DNA from: Christiangramia bathymodioli
Lineage (GTDB): Bacteria; Bacteroidota; Bacteroidia; Flavobacteriales; Flavobacteriaceae
Reading direction: 5' to 3'
Length of the DNA stretch: 64,000 bases
NCBI GenBank assembly: GCA_009735695.1
Contig: SRSL01000004.1
Span: 207,366-271,365, forward strand
Shown here: one piece after another, positions 8,615 through 18,231 of the stretch
Layout of the letters: each line of letters starts with the position of its first letter
Position numbering within the stretch: position 1 is the first letter of the stretch
Notes under the pieces: generated by a model
Database searches by the model: none
Told to the model about the DNA's origin: nothing
The model's input: the letters and a program-made list of their open reading frames with translations, nothing else
Translations under genes and position numbers: made by a program

Positions 8615-9496
8615 TTAATTAATGTGCTTTTGTGCTTTATAAGAAGATCTAACCAGGGCGCTGCTTTCCACATGTCTGAAACCTAGATCAAGGCCTATTT
8701 CCTCGTACTTCTTGAACTGGTCTGGAGTGATGAATTGTTTTACTGGTAAATGCTTTTTACTTGGTTGAAGATATTGCCCGATGGTTACCACATCTACGCC
8801 AGCCTCTCTAAGATCGTGAAGGGTTTGGATCACCTCTTCTTCCTGTTCTCCTAAACCAAGCATAATTCCAGATTTAGTTCTTCTAACTCCGTTATCCTTA
8901 AGATATTTAAGAACAGCCAGGCTTCGGTCGTATTTTGCCTGGATCCTCACTTCCCTGGTAAGCCTTTTTACGGTTTCCATATTATGCGAAACCACTTCGG
9001 GCATAACCTCTACGATACGGTCGATATTTCTTTCATTTCCCTGGAAGTCTGGAATAAGAGTTTCCAGAGTGGTTTCCGGGTTCATCCGGCGAATTGCCTT
9101 TACCGTTTCAGCCCAGATGATAGAGCCCATATCCTTAAGATCATCGCGGTCTACACTGGTGACCACGGCATGTTTGATCTTCATTAATTTAATAGATCTA
9201 GCTACTTTTTCAGGCTCATCCCAGTCTACAGTTTCTGGTCTACCAGTTTTTACTCCACAAAATCCGCAGGAACGGGTGCAAATATTTCCCAGGATCATGA
9301 AGGTTGCTGTACCTTCACTCCAGCATTCTCCCATATTAGGGCAGCTACCTGAAGTACAAATGGTATGTAGATCGTATTTATCTACTAAACTGCGTAGTTC
9401 GGTATATTTTTTTCCGGTAGGGAGTTTAACCCGAAGCCATTTTGGTTTTGGTTTTCTCTCGGTTTTAGATTCTATAGGCGCAACGTCTGTATTCAT
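8615..9496 (-). CDS. lipA: lipoyl synthase
   Basis: Radical-SAM enzyme inserting two sulfurs into protein-bound octanoyl groups. At 293 aa it carries both iron-sulfur cluster sites: the auxiliary cluster Cys set C47, C52 and C58 (CTSGSCPNMGEC) and the radical-SAM CTRSCGFC (C73, C77, C80). The C-terminal RSSY motif that ligates the auxiliary cluster is visible near residue 284 (LVRSSYKA). The first 15 residues are a variable charged tail. lipB is not adjacent. The gene lies directly upstream of gap in the same orientation with 8 nt between them. Confidence 0.96.
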   Translation of the reverse strand: MNTDVAPIESKTERKPKPKWLRVKLPTGKKYTELRSLVDKYDLHTICTSGSCPNMGECWSEGTATFMILGNICTRSCGFCGVKTGRPETVDWDEPEKVARSIKLMKIKHAVVTSVDRDDLKDMGSIIWAETVKAIRRMNPETTLETLIPDFQGNERNIDRIVEVMPEVVSHNMETVKRLTREVRIQAKYDRSLAVLKYLKDNGVRRTKSGIMLGLGEQEEEVIQTLHDLREAGVDVVTIGQYLQPSKKHLPVKQFITPDQFKKYEEIGLDLGFRHVESSALVRSSYKAQKHIN

Positions 9497-9569
9497 AGCA
9501 AAAATCTGAGGTTCAAAGATACAATAATAAGCTGAACTGCATAAATTAGACTCGGTATGTTTAGAATCC

Positions 9570-10142
9570 TTACCGCGTCTTTCTGGCCTCGATGATCTCG
9601 GCGAGTAATTTTTTGGCTCTCAGCAGTTTTACCTTAATGTTATTCATAGGTTCATCGAGCGCACTGGCGATATCTTTATACGATTTTTCCTGAAAAAAAC
9701 GCAGCATGATCACCTCCTGGTAATGAGGCTTCAGTTGCTTGATGTCGGCCAGTAATTGTTCGAGGTGTTGCTGTTTGATGAGTTTGTCTTCTATGGTTGG
9801 AGATTCGTCCGGGATCTCATACACCTTATTCTGGTCCTGAAGCGTCGTTTTGTAAGTTAAGCCAGCACTTTTTTTACGATACTGGTCGATATTGATATTC
9901 TTTGAAATAGCGATTAGCCAGGTAGGGAAAGAAAAATTCTCGTCGAAGGTATCGATTTTTTTAAATGCCTTTGAAAAGGTCTGTATCGTGATATCCTCAG
10001 CCTCGTATTCATTGCGGGTTTTCTTTAGCTGAAAACCATATACGTCGTTCCAGAATTCATCAAGCAGGTAGTTAAAAGCCGACTGATTTCCTTCTTTTGC
10101 TTCCTGGATCTTCTGAAGCAATTCAGCAGGATTTATTTCCAA
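9570..10142 (-). CDS. ECF-type RNA polymerase sigma factor
   Basis: A 190-residue sigma-70-family protein of the extracytoplasmic function type. Region 2 spans about residues 22-85 (LLDEFWNDVYGF through AEDITIQTFSKAFKKID and the -10-recognition helix FPTWLIAISKNINIDQYRKK). A linker follows, then region 4 (about 130-185) with the helix-turn-helix EKSYKDIASALDEPMNNIKVKLLRAKKLL. No anti-sigma factor is encoded on either side, which is unusual for this class. Its 5' end overlaps the 3' end of the upstream glycosyltransferase gene by 10 nt, so translation of the two is probably coupled. Confidence 0.9.
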   Translation of the reverse strand: MEINPAELLQKIQEAKEGNQSAFNYLLDEFWNDVYGFQLKKTRNEYEAEDITIQTFSKAFKKIDTFDENFSFPTWLIAISKNINIDQYRKKSAGLTYKTTLQDQNKVYEIPDESPTIEDKLIKQQHLEQLLADIKQLKPHYQEVIMLRFFQEKSYKDIASALDEPMNNIKVKLLRAKKLLAEIIEARKTR

Positions 10143-11236
10143 TGTTTGGGTTTTGAGATGAGATTAGAGATAAATATAGCTAATTGAAAGAAGATTAGGA
10201 AAAGATCGAAAAAAGGAAAAAACCAGATCACATCTGTTTCGTTCAACTTTCGAGCGCATTTGATATAGACGAAAGCTTCAGTGATCATTTTGATTCCCAG
10301 GGCTCCCAGAACTATTTGCGGTTTAAATTGCAAAATTAAGAGTACGGCCAGTAAAATCCAGAACAGCACTCGGAAAATATAAAAGCTTCCCAGTATGAAT
10401 TTATGTTTAGGCTTGTAATGTTTGGCCACCGAAACATGCCTTCTTTTTTGCTGAAACCATTCTGAAAAACTGCTCTTCGGAACACTTCGCGTGATCGAAT
10501 CAGGATTAAAGCAAATGGCTGTGTTCTTAGCATTGGATGCTTCGTTTACGAAAAGATCATCATCTCCAGACCTTAAATGAAGATGACTGGCAAATCCTTT
10601 CATTTCATAAAATCGGTTAGAAGTATAGGCCAGGTTTCGGCCTACTCCCATATAAGGTGTTCCAAGCCGGGCATAAGAAAAATACTGAATGGCGGTAAAT
10701 AGCGTTTCAAACCGGATCAGTTTGTTTAAAAGAGAACGGCTGTGATTAAAATAACCTCCATACCCCAGAATAATGGATGTTCCAGGTTGAAAATTGGCTG
10801 CCATTTCCCTGATCCAGTTTTTGGATTGCGGTGCACAATCAGCATCTGTGAAGAGGAGATGCTCGAAACGAGCTTTTTTAATTCCCAGGGTAAGCGCATA
10901 TTTTTTGTTAGCCCAGAAAGCCTCGTTGTTTTCAACATTTACGATCTTGATTCGGGGATCATTTCTTTGAAATTCTTCAATGATATCTAAGGTATTATCT
11001 ACTGATGCATCATTGATGATGATGACTTCGAATTCAGGATAATCCTGTTCCAGAATGGACGGTAAGAAATTGGAAAGATTTTCAGCTTCATTTTTTGCAC
11101 ATACGATCACCGAGACCGGTACTTCCGGATGTAATTTACTGGTAGACCGGGCGGTGGCGAATGATAGAAATAATAAAAAATAAAGGAGATTAACTAAAGT
11201 AACAAAGATGAAAATACCCAGTAAAATTGTTGCCAT
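10133..11236 (-). CDS. membrane-anchored family 2 glycosyltransferase
   Basis: A 367-residue GT2-type enzyme transferring sugar from a nucleotide sugar at the inner membrane. An N-terminal transmembrane helix covers residues about 2-28. The GT-A fold runs from about 38 to 270: PVSVIVCAKNEAENL is the nucleotide-binding strand, INDASVDNT the first acidic loop, and LLFTDADCAP carries the metal-binding DxD. The acceptor-side QQKRRHV is the QxxRW-like motif. Three further hydrophobic helices close the C-terminus. Substrate and polymer are unknown. The overlap with the downstream sigma-factor gene suggests one transcript. Confidence 0.87.
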   Translation of the reverse strand: MATILLGIFIFVTLVNLLYFLLFLSFATARSTSKLHPEVPVSVIVCAKNEAENLSNFLPSILEQDYPEFEVIIINDASVDNTLDIIEEFQRNDPRIKIVNVENNEAFWANKKYALTLGIKKARFEHLLFTDADCAPQSKNWIREMAANFQPGTSIILGYGGYFNHSRSLLNKLIRFETLFTAIQYFSYARLGTPYMGVGRNLAYTSNRFYEMKGFASHLHLRSGDDDLFVNEASNAKNTAICFNPDSITRSVPKSSFSEWFQQKRRHVSVAKHYKPKHKFILGSFYIFRVLFWILLAVLLILQFKPQIVLGALGIKMITEAFVYIKCARKLNETDVIWFFPFFDLFLIFFQLAIFISNLISKPKHWK

Positions 11237-11251
11237 TCAGAGTTTTGAGTG

Positions 11252-11455
11252 TTAGGTCTTAGCGGTTTCTGTACAGTTTTCTCTTTCTTCTGGCATTTTG
11301 CCACAAAAGCTACAAGGCTCACCAGATTTGTTAAGATAAGGATTCTGGCTGGCACAGGTGCCTGCGAATTTACCGTCCTTTTTTCCCCATATTTTAATGG
11401 CGATTCCAGCGAAAGCCAGGCCTAGTAATATTACACTTATTATAAATAACTTCAT
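11252..11455 (-). CDS. small single-span membrane protein with four cysteines (67 aa)
   Basis: Residues 3-22 form one transmembrane helix. A short soluble tail follows with C34, a CSFC pair (C48, C51) and C61, in the context FAGTCASQNPYLNKSGEPC. The cysteine pattern resembles a small conserved Bacteroidota protein usually left as membrane or secreted protein; I do not know a function. Four cysteines could bind a metal or cluster, which is inference. It is 15 nt upstream of the glycosyltransferase and so probably first in that transcript. A TATTTTTG -7 box lies about 20 nt upstream of its ATG. Confidence 0.72.
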   Translation of the reverse strand: MKLFIISVILLGLAFAGIAIKIWGKKDGKFAGTCASQNPYLNKSGEPCSFCGKMPEERENCTETAKT

Positions 11456-11475
11456 AGCATCAAATATCTCTTCTG

Positions 11476-11483
11476 CAAAAATA
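11476..11483 (-). promoter_or_regulatory. candidate -7 box for the small membrane protein operon
   Basis: TATTTTTG on the minus strand fits the Bacteroidota -7 consensus TAnnTTTG. TTTC lies 19 nt upstream where TTTG would be ideal (three of four match). Confidence 0.4.
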
Positions 11484-11621
11484 AGAATAAAAAAAAGCCT
11501 GTGAAAATAGGTTCAGCCATTAGTATAATCTTTACACTATTTAACTAAAGTTTATACGAATACTCAGTACTAATAGGCTATTCCACAATATCTTGCACTG
11601 TTAATCAAAAAGACTACAATT

Positions 11622-12245
11622 ATGAAATTTAAGTATTTGATCACTGTTTTTGCTCTTGCAGCAATTACCTTCACTTCTTGCGAGGATAATAAGAAAAAAG
11701 AGCAGGAAGAAAAAGAACGCATGGAGCAAATGGAAGCTGAAAGACAGGCTGAAATGGAAGCTCAGGCTGAAAAAGAACGTATGGAAATGGAGTCTAACAG
11801 TATCGCGGCGAAAGCCACTGAAACCGATACCTTAAGTACTCTGGTAACAGCTCTTAAAGCTGCGAATATGGCGGATCTTTTGAAGGTTAGTGAAGGGCCA
11901 TATACTGTTTTTGCGCCTAATAATGCTGCTTTTAACGAAGTAGGTGAAGAAACAGTTAACAGTCTTCTAAGGCCAGAGAATCAGGAACAGCTGAGTACCA
12001 TTCTGGAATACCATGTAGTGGAAGATGCGGTTGATTCACAGGCTCTTCTTCAGAAAATAGAAGAGAATAACGGAGAATTCGTGATTTCAACCCTGGAAGG
12101 TGCCGATCTTGTTGCCAGTGTGGTAGATGGCAAGGTAGTACTTACCGATGAAGCCGGAAATACAGCTACCGTTGTACAAACCGATGTAGAAGCTTCTAAT
12201 GGTGTGGTTCACATCATTGACGGTGTTTTAATGAAGAAAAGTTAA
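11622..12245 (+). CDS. fasciclin-domain lipoprotein
   Basis: A 207-residue exported lipoprotein. The signal peptide ends ITFTSC with the lipidated Cys at residue 20. Residues about 24-60 are a Glu/Lys/Met/Arg-rich repetitive helix (EEKERMEQMEAERQAEME), likely a coiled-coil spacer. One fasciclin (FAS1) domain fills about 65-207, with the H1 motif GPYTVFAPNNAAF and the H2 region ASNGVVHIIDGVLM. FAS1 domains mediate adhesion, so a surface or periplasmic adhesion role is likely but not shown. It is a single-gene unit, divergent from the small membrane protein and ended by a strong terminator. Confidence 0.9.
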   Translation: MKFKYLITVFALAAITFTSCEDNKKKEQEEKERMEQMEAERQAEMEAQAEKERMEMESNSIAAKATETDTLSTLVTALKAANMADLLKVSEGPYTVFAPNNAAFNEVGEETVNSLLRPENQEQLSTILEYHVVEDAVDSQALLQKIEENNGEFVISTLEGADLVASVVDGKVVLTDEAGNTATVVQTDVEASNGVVHIIDGVLMKKS

Positions 12246-12270
12246 TTAGTAGAACTTATTACGTACATAG

Positions 12271-12301
12271 AAAAAGAGATCGCAAATTGCGATCTCTTTT
12301 T
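12271..12301. terminator. bidirectional terminator fasciclin gene/murB
   Basis: AAAAAGAGATCGC (12271-12283) pairs perfectly with GCGATCTCTTTTT (12289-12301) across a 5-nt loop. It sits between the stop codons of the convergent fasciclin and murB genes, with A and T runs on both sides. Confidence 0.9.
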
Positions 12302-13315
12302 TTATATGATATTAACCTCGGCTTCGAGCTCTATTCCGAACTTTTCCTTGATCTCCTGTTGAATTTTTCTGGAAAGATGGAGAATTTCTTTTCCGGTTGC
12401 ATTTCCATGATTTACAAGTACCAGGGCTTGTCGCTGGTGAATACCGGCATCACCTTCCCTGTAACCCTTTAGCCCAGCCTGGTCTATAAGCCAGCCGGCA
12501 GGAATCTTTACTTCAGTTTCTGAAACTGGATATGAAGGGATCTCCGGGTGTTTTTCAACTATTCGATCAAATTGCTGCTTTGGGATCACCGGGTTCTTAA
12601 AAAAGCTTCCGCTATTTCCTAGCTCCTTTGGATCAGGTAATTTCGTCTGCCTAATTTTAATCACCGCATTGGAAACATCCTTAATAGTGGGAGTAGAGAT
12701 GCCTTCAGACTCCAGTTCCGACCTTATCGCGCCATAATCTATGCGCAGTTTATGATCTTTCCTGCTAAGCCTGAATTTCACACTGGTAATTATGTATTGT
12801 CCTTTTAACTGGTTCTTAAACACTGAATTCCGGTATCCAAAATCACATTCCGTTAGGCTGAATTCCTTTTCCTGAAGCGTTTGTACGTTCATGGCCTTGC
12901 AGCTTGCAAAGTGATCTTTTAATTCCACCCCATAGGCTCCGATATTCTGAATAGGAGCCGTTCCCACGTTTCCGGGAATAAGAGACAGGTTCTCGAGTCC
13001 GCCAAAACCCTGTTCAAGCGTCCATAAAACAAGGTCGTGCCAGTTTTCGCCAGCTGCGGCCTCTATGATTACTTCCTCTTCGGTTTGCTGAAGAACTTCC
13101 TTTCCTTTGAGTCCAATATGAACCACGGTTTTATGGATATCTCCGGTAAGCAGCATATTGCTTCCGCCTCCAAGTATAAAAAGCTCAGAAGAATAATTAT
13201 TCCTTAAGATACTTTGAAGCTCCTTAATGCTCTTTACCGAAACAAATCGATCGGCTTTGGCATCGATGCCAAAAGTATTATGGTTCTTAAGTGAAAAATT
13301 CCGGAGGATTCGCAT
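12302..13315 (-). CDS. murB: UDP-N-acetylenolpyruvoylglucosamine reductase
   Basis: FAD- and NADPH-dependent reductase forming UDP-MurNAc in peptidoglycan precursor synthesis. 337 aa, with N-terminal NHNTFGIDAKADRFV, FAD pyrophosphate loop LGGGSNMLLTGD and GLENLSLIPGNVGTAPIQNIGAYG. The catalytic serine is in NSGSFFKNP. It carries the extended Tyr-loop region of the long (E. coli-type) form. Its ATG overlaps the aminotransferase stop as TAATG (shared base 13315), so the two are translationally coupled. Confidence 0.95.
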   Translation of the reverse strand: MRILRNFSLKNHNTFGIDAKADRFVSVKSIKELQSILRNNYSSELFILGGGSNMLLTGDIHKTVVHIGLKGKEVLQQTEEEVIIEAAAGENWHDLVLWTLEQGFGGLENLSLIPGNVGTAPIQNIGAYGVELKDHFASCKAMNVQTLQEKEFSLTECDFGYRNSVFKNQLKGQYIITSVKFRLSRKDHKLRIDYGAIRSELESEGISTPTIKDVSNAVIKIRQTKLPDPKELGNSGSFFKNPVIPKQQFDRIVEKHPEIPSYPVSETEVKIPAGWLIDQAGLKGYREGDAGIHQRQALVLVNHGNATGKEILHLSRKIQQEIKEKFGIELEAEVNII

Positions 13316-14511
13316 TAATTTTCCTGCTTGTATTGCTTTAAAGCCTTCTCAAGGATTTCAATTGAACGTTCCAGATCTTCTTTTTTCAGTACATAAGCGA
13401 TACGCACCTGGTTTAAGCCTGTATTTGGCGTAGAATAGAAACCGGCCGCCGGGGCTACCATGATGGTTTCATTTTTATCTTCAAAGCTTTCCAGCAACCA
13501 GCGTGCAAAATCATCGGCGTCTTCTACAGGAAGTTCGGCGATGCAGTAAAATGCACCTTTCGGTTTGGCTACTTTTACGCCTTCGATTTTTTCCAGACCA
13601 TCAACCAAAAGATTTCTTCTGAAGGTATACTCCTCGATCACCTCGTCAAAATACGATTGGGGCGTGTCCAGGGCGGCCTCACTCGCGATCTGCGCGAAAG
13701 TTGGAGGGCTTAATCGCGCCTGGGCAAACTTCATGGCTGTTGCGATCACCTCTTTATTTTTGGAAACCAAGCAACCTATCCTCGCACCACACATGCTGTA
13801 TCGTTTGGAAACAGAATCTACCATGATCGCATTCTGGGCTAGCTCCGGGATGCTCATAATGGAGTGATGCTTAGCTCCTTCGTAAGCGAATTCCCTGTAT
13901 ACTTCATCTGCCACCACGAACAAATCGTGTTTCAGTGCCAGGTCTGCCAATTGCTTTACTTCGTCCCTGGTATAAAGATATCCCGTAGGGTTTCCAGGAT
14001 TGCAAAGCAGGATCGCCTTGGTTTTATCGGTAATCAGTTTTTCAAAATCTGAAATGGGAGGCAAGGCAAAATTGTTCTCGATACTGCCCGGAATTGGTCT
14101 GATCTTAACTCCCGAGGCCGTTGCGAAACCATTGTAATTGGCATAAAAAGGCTCAGGGATGATCACTTCATCTCCAGGGTCTGTAATGCTTCCCATGGCG
14201 AAAAGCAAGGCTTCAGAACCTCCGGTGGTAATGATGATGTCGTCCTTTTCCACAGGAAGACCTGTATTTTCATAATATTTCGCCAGTTTTTCCCGGTACG
14301 ATTCAAAACCTGCGGAATGGCTGTAAGAGAGTACATTGATATCGTGATTTCTAACCGCGTCCAATGCTCCTTCGGGCGTCTTGATATCAGGTTGCCCAAT
14401 ATTGAGTTGATAGATCTTTTTTCCTTTTTTAGTTGCTGCTTCAGCAAATGGAACCAGCTTTCTTATAGGAGATTCAGGCATTTCCAGCCCTTTATGTGAA
14501 ATTTTTGGCAT
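13315..14511 (-). CDS. class I/II pyridoxal-phosphate aminotransferase (aspartate-type)
   Basis: A 398-residue PLP enzyme of fold type I. The PLP lysine is K236 in VDSVSKRYSMCGARIG. The NPGNPTG motif (171-177) and VVADEVYREF (199-208) bind cofactor, and an Arg near residue 375 (NQVRIAYV) would bind the substrate carboxylate. It resembles aspartate/prephenate aminotransferases of the I-gamma group, but the amino donor cannot be fixed from sequence. It is coupled by TAATG to murB, which does not by itself indicate a peptidoglycan role. Confidence 0.87.
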   Translation of the reverse strand: MPKISHKGLEMPESPIRKLVPFAEAATKKGKKIYQLNIGQPDIKTPEGALDAVRNHDINVLSYSHSAGFESYREKLAKYYENTGLPVEKDDIIITTGGSEALLFAMGSITDPGDEVIIPEPFYANYNGFATASGVKIRPIPGSIENNFALPPISDFEKLITDKTKAILLCNPGNPTGYLYTRDEVKQLADLALKHDLFVVADEVYREFAYEGAKHHSIMSIPELAQNAIMVDSVSKRYSMCGARIGCLVSKNKEVIATAMKFAQARLSPPTFAQIASEAALDTPQSYFDEVIEEYTFRRNLLVDGLEKIEGVKVAKPKGAFYCIAELPVEDADDFARWLLESFEDKNETIMVAPAAGFYSTPNTGLNQVRIAYVLKKEDLERSIEILEKALKQYKQEN

Positions 14512-14669
14512 CGCATTAAATTTATGGGTTGCAAAATTGCAAAAATATCCCTTTAATCAATAATTATCCATACCTAATTCTTGGCTATTTTTTCAATTTT
14601 TATCTGAATACCTAAAATCTCCAGGATCATTTTTCAGAGAAGCTTAAACAGCTAATTTTCAGATATAAA

Positions 14670-14695
14670 AAAAGCCTTCCATGCGGAAGGCTTTT
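14670..14695 (-). terminator. terminator after the DUF1573 gene
   Basis: AAAAGCCTTCC (14670-14680) and GGAAGGCTTTT (14685-14695) form a perfect 11-bp stem with a 4-nt loop, followed on the minus strand by a T run. Confidence 0.88.
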
Positions 14696-14714
14696 CCATA
14701 TTGATATTTAATCG

Positions 14715-15107
14715 TTAACTGTCGCCTGAGTCTTCCTCAACAACGATTCCCTTAATTTTAAGAGCTTTCACGGGTTCTTCGGCATTCGAATAGACCGTTA
14801 CCGTCTTCCTGATAGGTCCAACTCTTTTAGTGTCATATTTCACCTCTATTTCCCCTGTTTTCCCTGGCATAATAGGGTCTTTTGGCTTTTTCGGGATGGT
14901 ACATCCACAGCTGGACTTTACGTCTTCAATTACAAGTGGAATTTCGCCTGTGTTCGTGAATTCAAAAACCCGAACGCCATCGCTTCCTTTCTTGATCTCA
15001 CCGTAATCGATGGTTTCAGCCTTGAATTCCATCTTTGCGGTCTTCTGTGCCTGGGTAGTAGTCATTCCTGCCCAGATAAAAATCACTATTGCAAATAATT
15101 TTTTCAT
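14715..15107 (-). CDS. DUF1573 secreted protein
   Basis: A 130-residue secreted protein. The start at 15107 is chosen because it places a clean signal peptide (KKLFAIVIFIWAGMTTTQAQ) at the N-terminus; the longer frame from 15188 has no such feature and runs into the valS promoter region. The mature part is one immunoglobulin-like DUF1573 domain with the hallmark SSCGCTIPKKPK (near residues 65-77) and the closing TVTVYSNAEEPVKALKIKG. The family is very common in Bacteroidota and has no assigned biochemical function. It is a single gene, divergent from valS. Confidence 0.88.
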   Translation of the reverse strand: MKKLFAIVIFIWAGMTTTQAQKTAKMEFKAETIDYGEIKKGSDGVRVFEFTNTGEIPLVIEDVKSSCGCTIPKKPKDPIMPGKTGEIEVKYDTKRVGPIRKTVTVYSNAEEPVKALKIKGIVVEEDSGDS

Positions 15108-15205
15108 GTTCTTAGTTTTTAGCGGAAAAGTAAAGATAAGCCGAAATAGTTCAATTCTCAAAATTTTAATCAATTCGGCAGCTTTCAAATTCCTCTATTA
15201 ATAAT

Positions 15206-15213
15206 TACTTTTG
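15206..15213 (+). promoter_or_regulatory. candidate -7 box for valS
   Basis: TACTTTTG matches TAnnTTTG, and TTTC occurs 19 nt upstream (15183-15186). The start codon is 28 nt downstream of the box. Confidence 0.45.
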
Positions 15214-15240
15214 CCATTATTTCAAAAATCAGACCATCAT

Positions 15241-17871
15241 ATGGCAATTGCTTCACAATACAACGCGAAAAAAGTAGAAGATAAGTGGTACGACTACTGG
15301 ATGAAGAACAAATATTTTCATTCCGAAGTCGATGAAAGAGAGCCTTATACCATTGTAATTCCTCCGCCAAACGTGACCGGTGTGCTGCATATGGGCCATA
15401 TGTTAAATAACACCATTCAGGACATATTGGTGCGCCGGGCCAGGTTAAAAGGCTTTAATGCTTGCTGGGTACCGGGAACCGACCATGCTTCCATCGCTAC
15501 CGAGGCGAAAGTAGTGGCAAAACTTAAGGAAGAGGGGATAGATAAAACCAAACTCAGCCGCGAAGAATTTCTACAGCATGCCTGGGACTGGACTCATAAG
15601 CATGGCGGAATCATCCTGCAGCAATTGAAAAAGCTTGGAGCTTCCTGTGACTGGGAGCGTACTAAGTTTACGATGGATGAAAAGATGTCTGAGTCTGTTA
15701 TAAAGGTTTTCGTGGATCTTTATGAAAAAGGGCTTATCTATCGCGGATACCGAATGGTGAATTGGGACCCTCAGGCCAAAACCACGCTGTCTGATGAAGA
15801 AGTGAATTATGAAGAAAGAAACGGAAGACTTTTTTATCTGAAATATAAGATTGAAGGTAGCGATGACTACCTTACCATCGCTACAACGAGACCGGAGACC
15901 ATCCTTGGAGATACCGCTATTTGCATCAACCCTAATGATGAGAGGTTCACCCATCTAAAAGGTAAAAAGGCGATCGTTCCCATTTGTAATCGGGTTATCC
16001 CGATCATCGAGGATGAATATGTGGATATGGAATTCGGAACCGGTTGTCTTAAAGTAACTCCCGCTCACGACGAGAATGACAAGAATTTAGGAGATAAACA
16101 TAATCTGGACGTAATCGATATCTTCAACGATGATGCGACCTTAAATAGCTACGGACTACATTACGAAGGAAAGGATCGTTTCCAGGTTCGTGCTGAAATC
16201 GTGGAGGAACTGGAGATCTCTGGATTTCTTGAAAAAGTTGAAGATCATCTTAACAAGGTAGGAACCAGTGAAAGAACCGGTGCCGTTATCGAGCCAAAAT
16301 TAAGCGACCAGTGGTTTCTTAAGATGAAAGAAATGGCCGATCCTGCACTAAAAGCGGTTGTAGGGGATGATATCAACCTGGTTCCAGACAAGTTCCTGAA
16401 CACCTATAAACACTGGATGGAGAATGTTCGTGACTGGAACATTTCACGTCAGTTATGGTGGGGTCATCAAATTCCTGCTTATTATTATGGAGAGGGCAAA
16501 AATGACTTTGTGGTTGCCGAAACTCCGGAAGAAGCGCTGGAAAAGGCCAAACAGGTTACAGGAAATGAAAATTTTCAAGCCGGTGACCTAAGTCAGGATA
16601 AAGATGTATTGGATACCTGGTTTTCGTCCTGGTTATGGCCAATAAGTGTTTTCAACGGTATCCTGGAGCCTGAAAATAAAGAAATACAATATTATTATCC
16701 TACCAATGACCTGGTAACCGCTCCTGAGATCCTTTTCTTCTGGGTGGCCAGGATGATCATGGCAGGTTATGAATACAGAGGTGAAAAGCCTTTTAAAAAT
16801 GTTTATCTAACAGGGATCGTAAGGGATAAACAAAGACGAAAAATGTCGAAATCTCTTGGTAATTCACCAGATCCAATTGGTTTAATCGAGCAGTATGGAG
16901 CAGATGGAGTTCGTGTTGGAATGCTGTTGAGTTCACCAGCCGGAAACGATCTGATGTTCGATGAAGATCTTTGCAAGCAGGGGAGTGCCTTTTCTAATAA
17001 GATCTGGAATGCCTTCCGCCTGGTTAAGGGTTGGGAAATTTCAGAGGATATCGAACAGCCTGAAACCGCCAGGATCGCTATAAACTGGTACCAGGCTAAA
17101 TTCCAGAAGTCCCTGAAGGAGATCGAGGATCACTATTCAAAATATAGAATTAGCGACGCTTTAATGGCTACCTATAAGCTTATCTGGGACGACTATTGCA
17201 GCTGGTTCCTGGAAATGGTGAAGCCGGGTTATGGAGAGCCTATCGATGCAAAAACCTTTGATGCGATCATCAAAATTCTGGAAGATAACCTGAAAATTCT
17301 GCATCCGTTCATGCCATTCGTAACCGAAGAGATCTGGCACGAGATCACTGACCGAACGCCTGAAGAGGCCCTTATCGTAGCAAAATGGCCTGAGCAAACC
17401 GGCTTTGATGAGAAGCTTATTAAAGAATTCTCTCATGCTGCTGAAGTGATAGCGGGCATCAGAAAAATTCGTAAAGAAAAGAATATTGCCTTTAAAAATT
17501 CGATAGACCTGAGTATCCTGAATAATGAAAACGTTTCTTCCACTTTCGATTCTACTATTTCTAAAATGGGTAATATCGAAAATCTGGAATATGTAGATCA
17601 GTCTGTCGACGGAGCTCTTTCCTTCAGGGTTAAATCTAACGAATACTTTATTCCGGTAACCGGCGCCATTGATGTGGAAGCAGAGAAGAAGAAACTTCAG
17701 GAAGAATTAAGTTATACCGAAGGTTTCCTGAATTCAGTAAATAAAAAGCTTTCCAACGAGCGCTTTGTAAATAATGCGCCGGAGAAGGTGGTAGCCATTG
17801 AAAAAGCTAAAAAAGCTGATGCTGAAGCCAAAATAGAAGCTTTAAAATCGAGCTTGAAGAATTTGAATTAA
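15241..17871 (+). CDS. valS: valine--tRNA ligase
   Basis: Class I aminoacyl-tRNA synthetase, 876 aa from the start at 15241. An in-frame ATG at 15211 lies inside the promoter region and adds ten atypical residues. The HIGH-type motif is HMGH (50-53) after PPPNVTG. The editing domain has [13 protein letters not shown]. The second signature KMSKS (534-538) is followed by LGNSPDP. The anticodon-binding region and the C-terminal Val-RS tRNA-binding coiled coil (about 810-876, [19 protein letters not shown]) are complete. It is a stand-alone gene with its own terminator. Confidence 0.97.
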   Translation: MAIASQYNAKKVEDKWYDYWMKNKYFHSEVDEREPYTIVIPPPNVTGVLHMGHMLNNTIQDILVRRARLKGFNACWVPGTDHASIATEAKVVAKLKEEGIDKTKLSREEFLQHAWDWTHKHGGIILQQLKKLGASCDWERTKFTMDEKMSESVIKVFVDLYEKGLIYRGYRMVNWDPQAKTTLSDEEVNYEERNGRLFYLKYKIEGSDDYLTIATTRPETILGDTAICINPNDERFTHLKGKKAIVPICNRVIPIIEDEYVDMEFGTGCLKVTPAHDENDKNLGDKHNLDVIDIFNDDATLNSYGLHYEGKDRFQVRAEIVEELEISGFLEKVEDHLNKVGTSERTGAVIEPKLSDQWFLKMKEMADPALKAVVGDDINLVPDKFLNTYKHWMENVRDWNISRQLWWGHQIPAYYYGEGKNDFVVAETPEEALEKAKQVTGNENFQAGDLSQDKDVLDTWFSSWLWPISVFNGILEPENKEIQYYYPTNDLVTAPEILFFWVARMIMAGYEYRGEKPFKNVYLTGIVRDKQRRKMSKSLGNSPDPIGLIEQYGADGVRVGMLLSSPAGNDLMFDEDLCKQGSAFSNKIWNAFRLVKGWEISEDIEQPETARIAINWYQAKFQKSLKEIEDHYSKYRISDALMATYKLIWDDYCSWFLEMVKPGYGEPIDAKTFDAIIKILEDNLKILHPFMPFVTEEIWHEITDRTPEEALIVAKWPEQTGFDEKLIKEFSHAAEVIAGIRKIRKEKNIAFKNSIDLSILNNENVSSTFDSTISKMGNIENLEYVDQSVDGALSFRVKSNEYFIPVTGAIDVEAEKKKLQEELSYTEGFLNSVNKKLSNERFVNNAPEKVVAIEKAKKADAEAKIEALKSSLKNLN

Positions 17872-17897
17872 GCTTCAAATTGTCAGTACAGAATAAA

Positions 17898-17924
17898 AAA
17901 AAGAGGGCCAAGGGCCCTCTTTTT
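17898..17924. terminator. terminator of valS, possibly bidirectional
   Basis: AGAGGGCC (17902-17909) pairs with GGCCCTCT (17913-17920), with flanking A and T runs extending the stem. It lies between the convergent valS and ACBP genes. Confidence 0.88.
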
Positions 17925-17944
17925 AATTTTAAATATTATCTGGT

Positions 17945-18220
17945 TCATTCCTTTATGTCGCCAATATGAAGTTCCACCAGTTCAATATACTTTCGTTTGG
18001 CTTCTTCCTTGCTTAAATCCTTCACCTGTACGAGGGCATTTACTTTAAAAGCCGACCTAAGGTCTCCTCTGTTCGTAGTAGGGATATAGAATCCGTTCTT
18101 TTCTGTTGCTCTTTTATAGAGAGCGTAAAAATGTAAAAGCACATCGGGAGGGAATTGGCGGTTCGTACCACTCGCCATCTCGTAGGCTTTCAGGAATTTT
18201 GAATTCACTTCTTGTTCCAT
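17945..18220 (-). CDS. acyl-CoA-binding protein
   Basis: A 91-residue four-helix ACBP, a cytosolic carrier of long-chain acyl-CoA. Family hallmarks are the Pro-rich start of helix 2 (QFPPDVLLHFYALYKRAT), the DLRSAFKVNAL segment replacing the usual KWDAW stretch, and KEEAKRKYIELVE in helix 4. The canonical GD and Trp of eukaryotic ACBP are only partly kept, so ligand specificity may differ. It lies 11 nt after psd at the end of a phospholipid-synthesis operon, fitting a lipid role. Confidence 0.85.
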   Translation of the reverse strand: MEQEVNSKFLKAYEMASGTNRQFPPDVLLHFYALYKRATEKNGFYIPTTNRGDLRSAFKVNALVQVKDLSKEEAKRKYIELVELHIGDIKE

Positions 18221-18231
18221 CTTGAATTATT

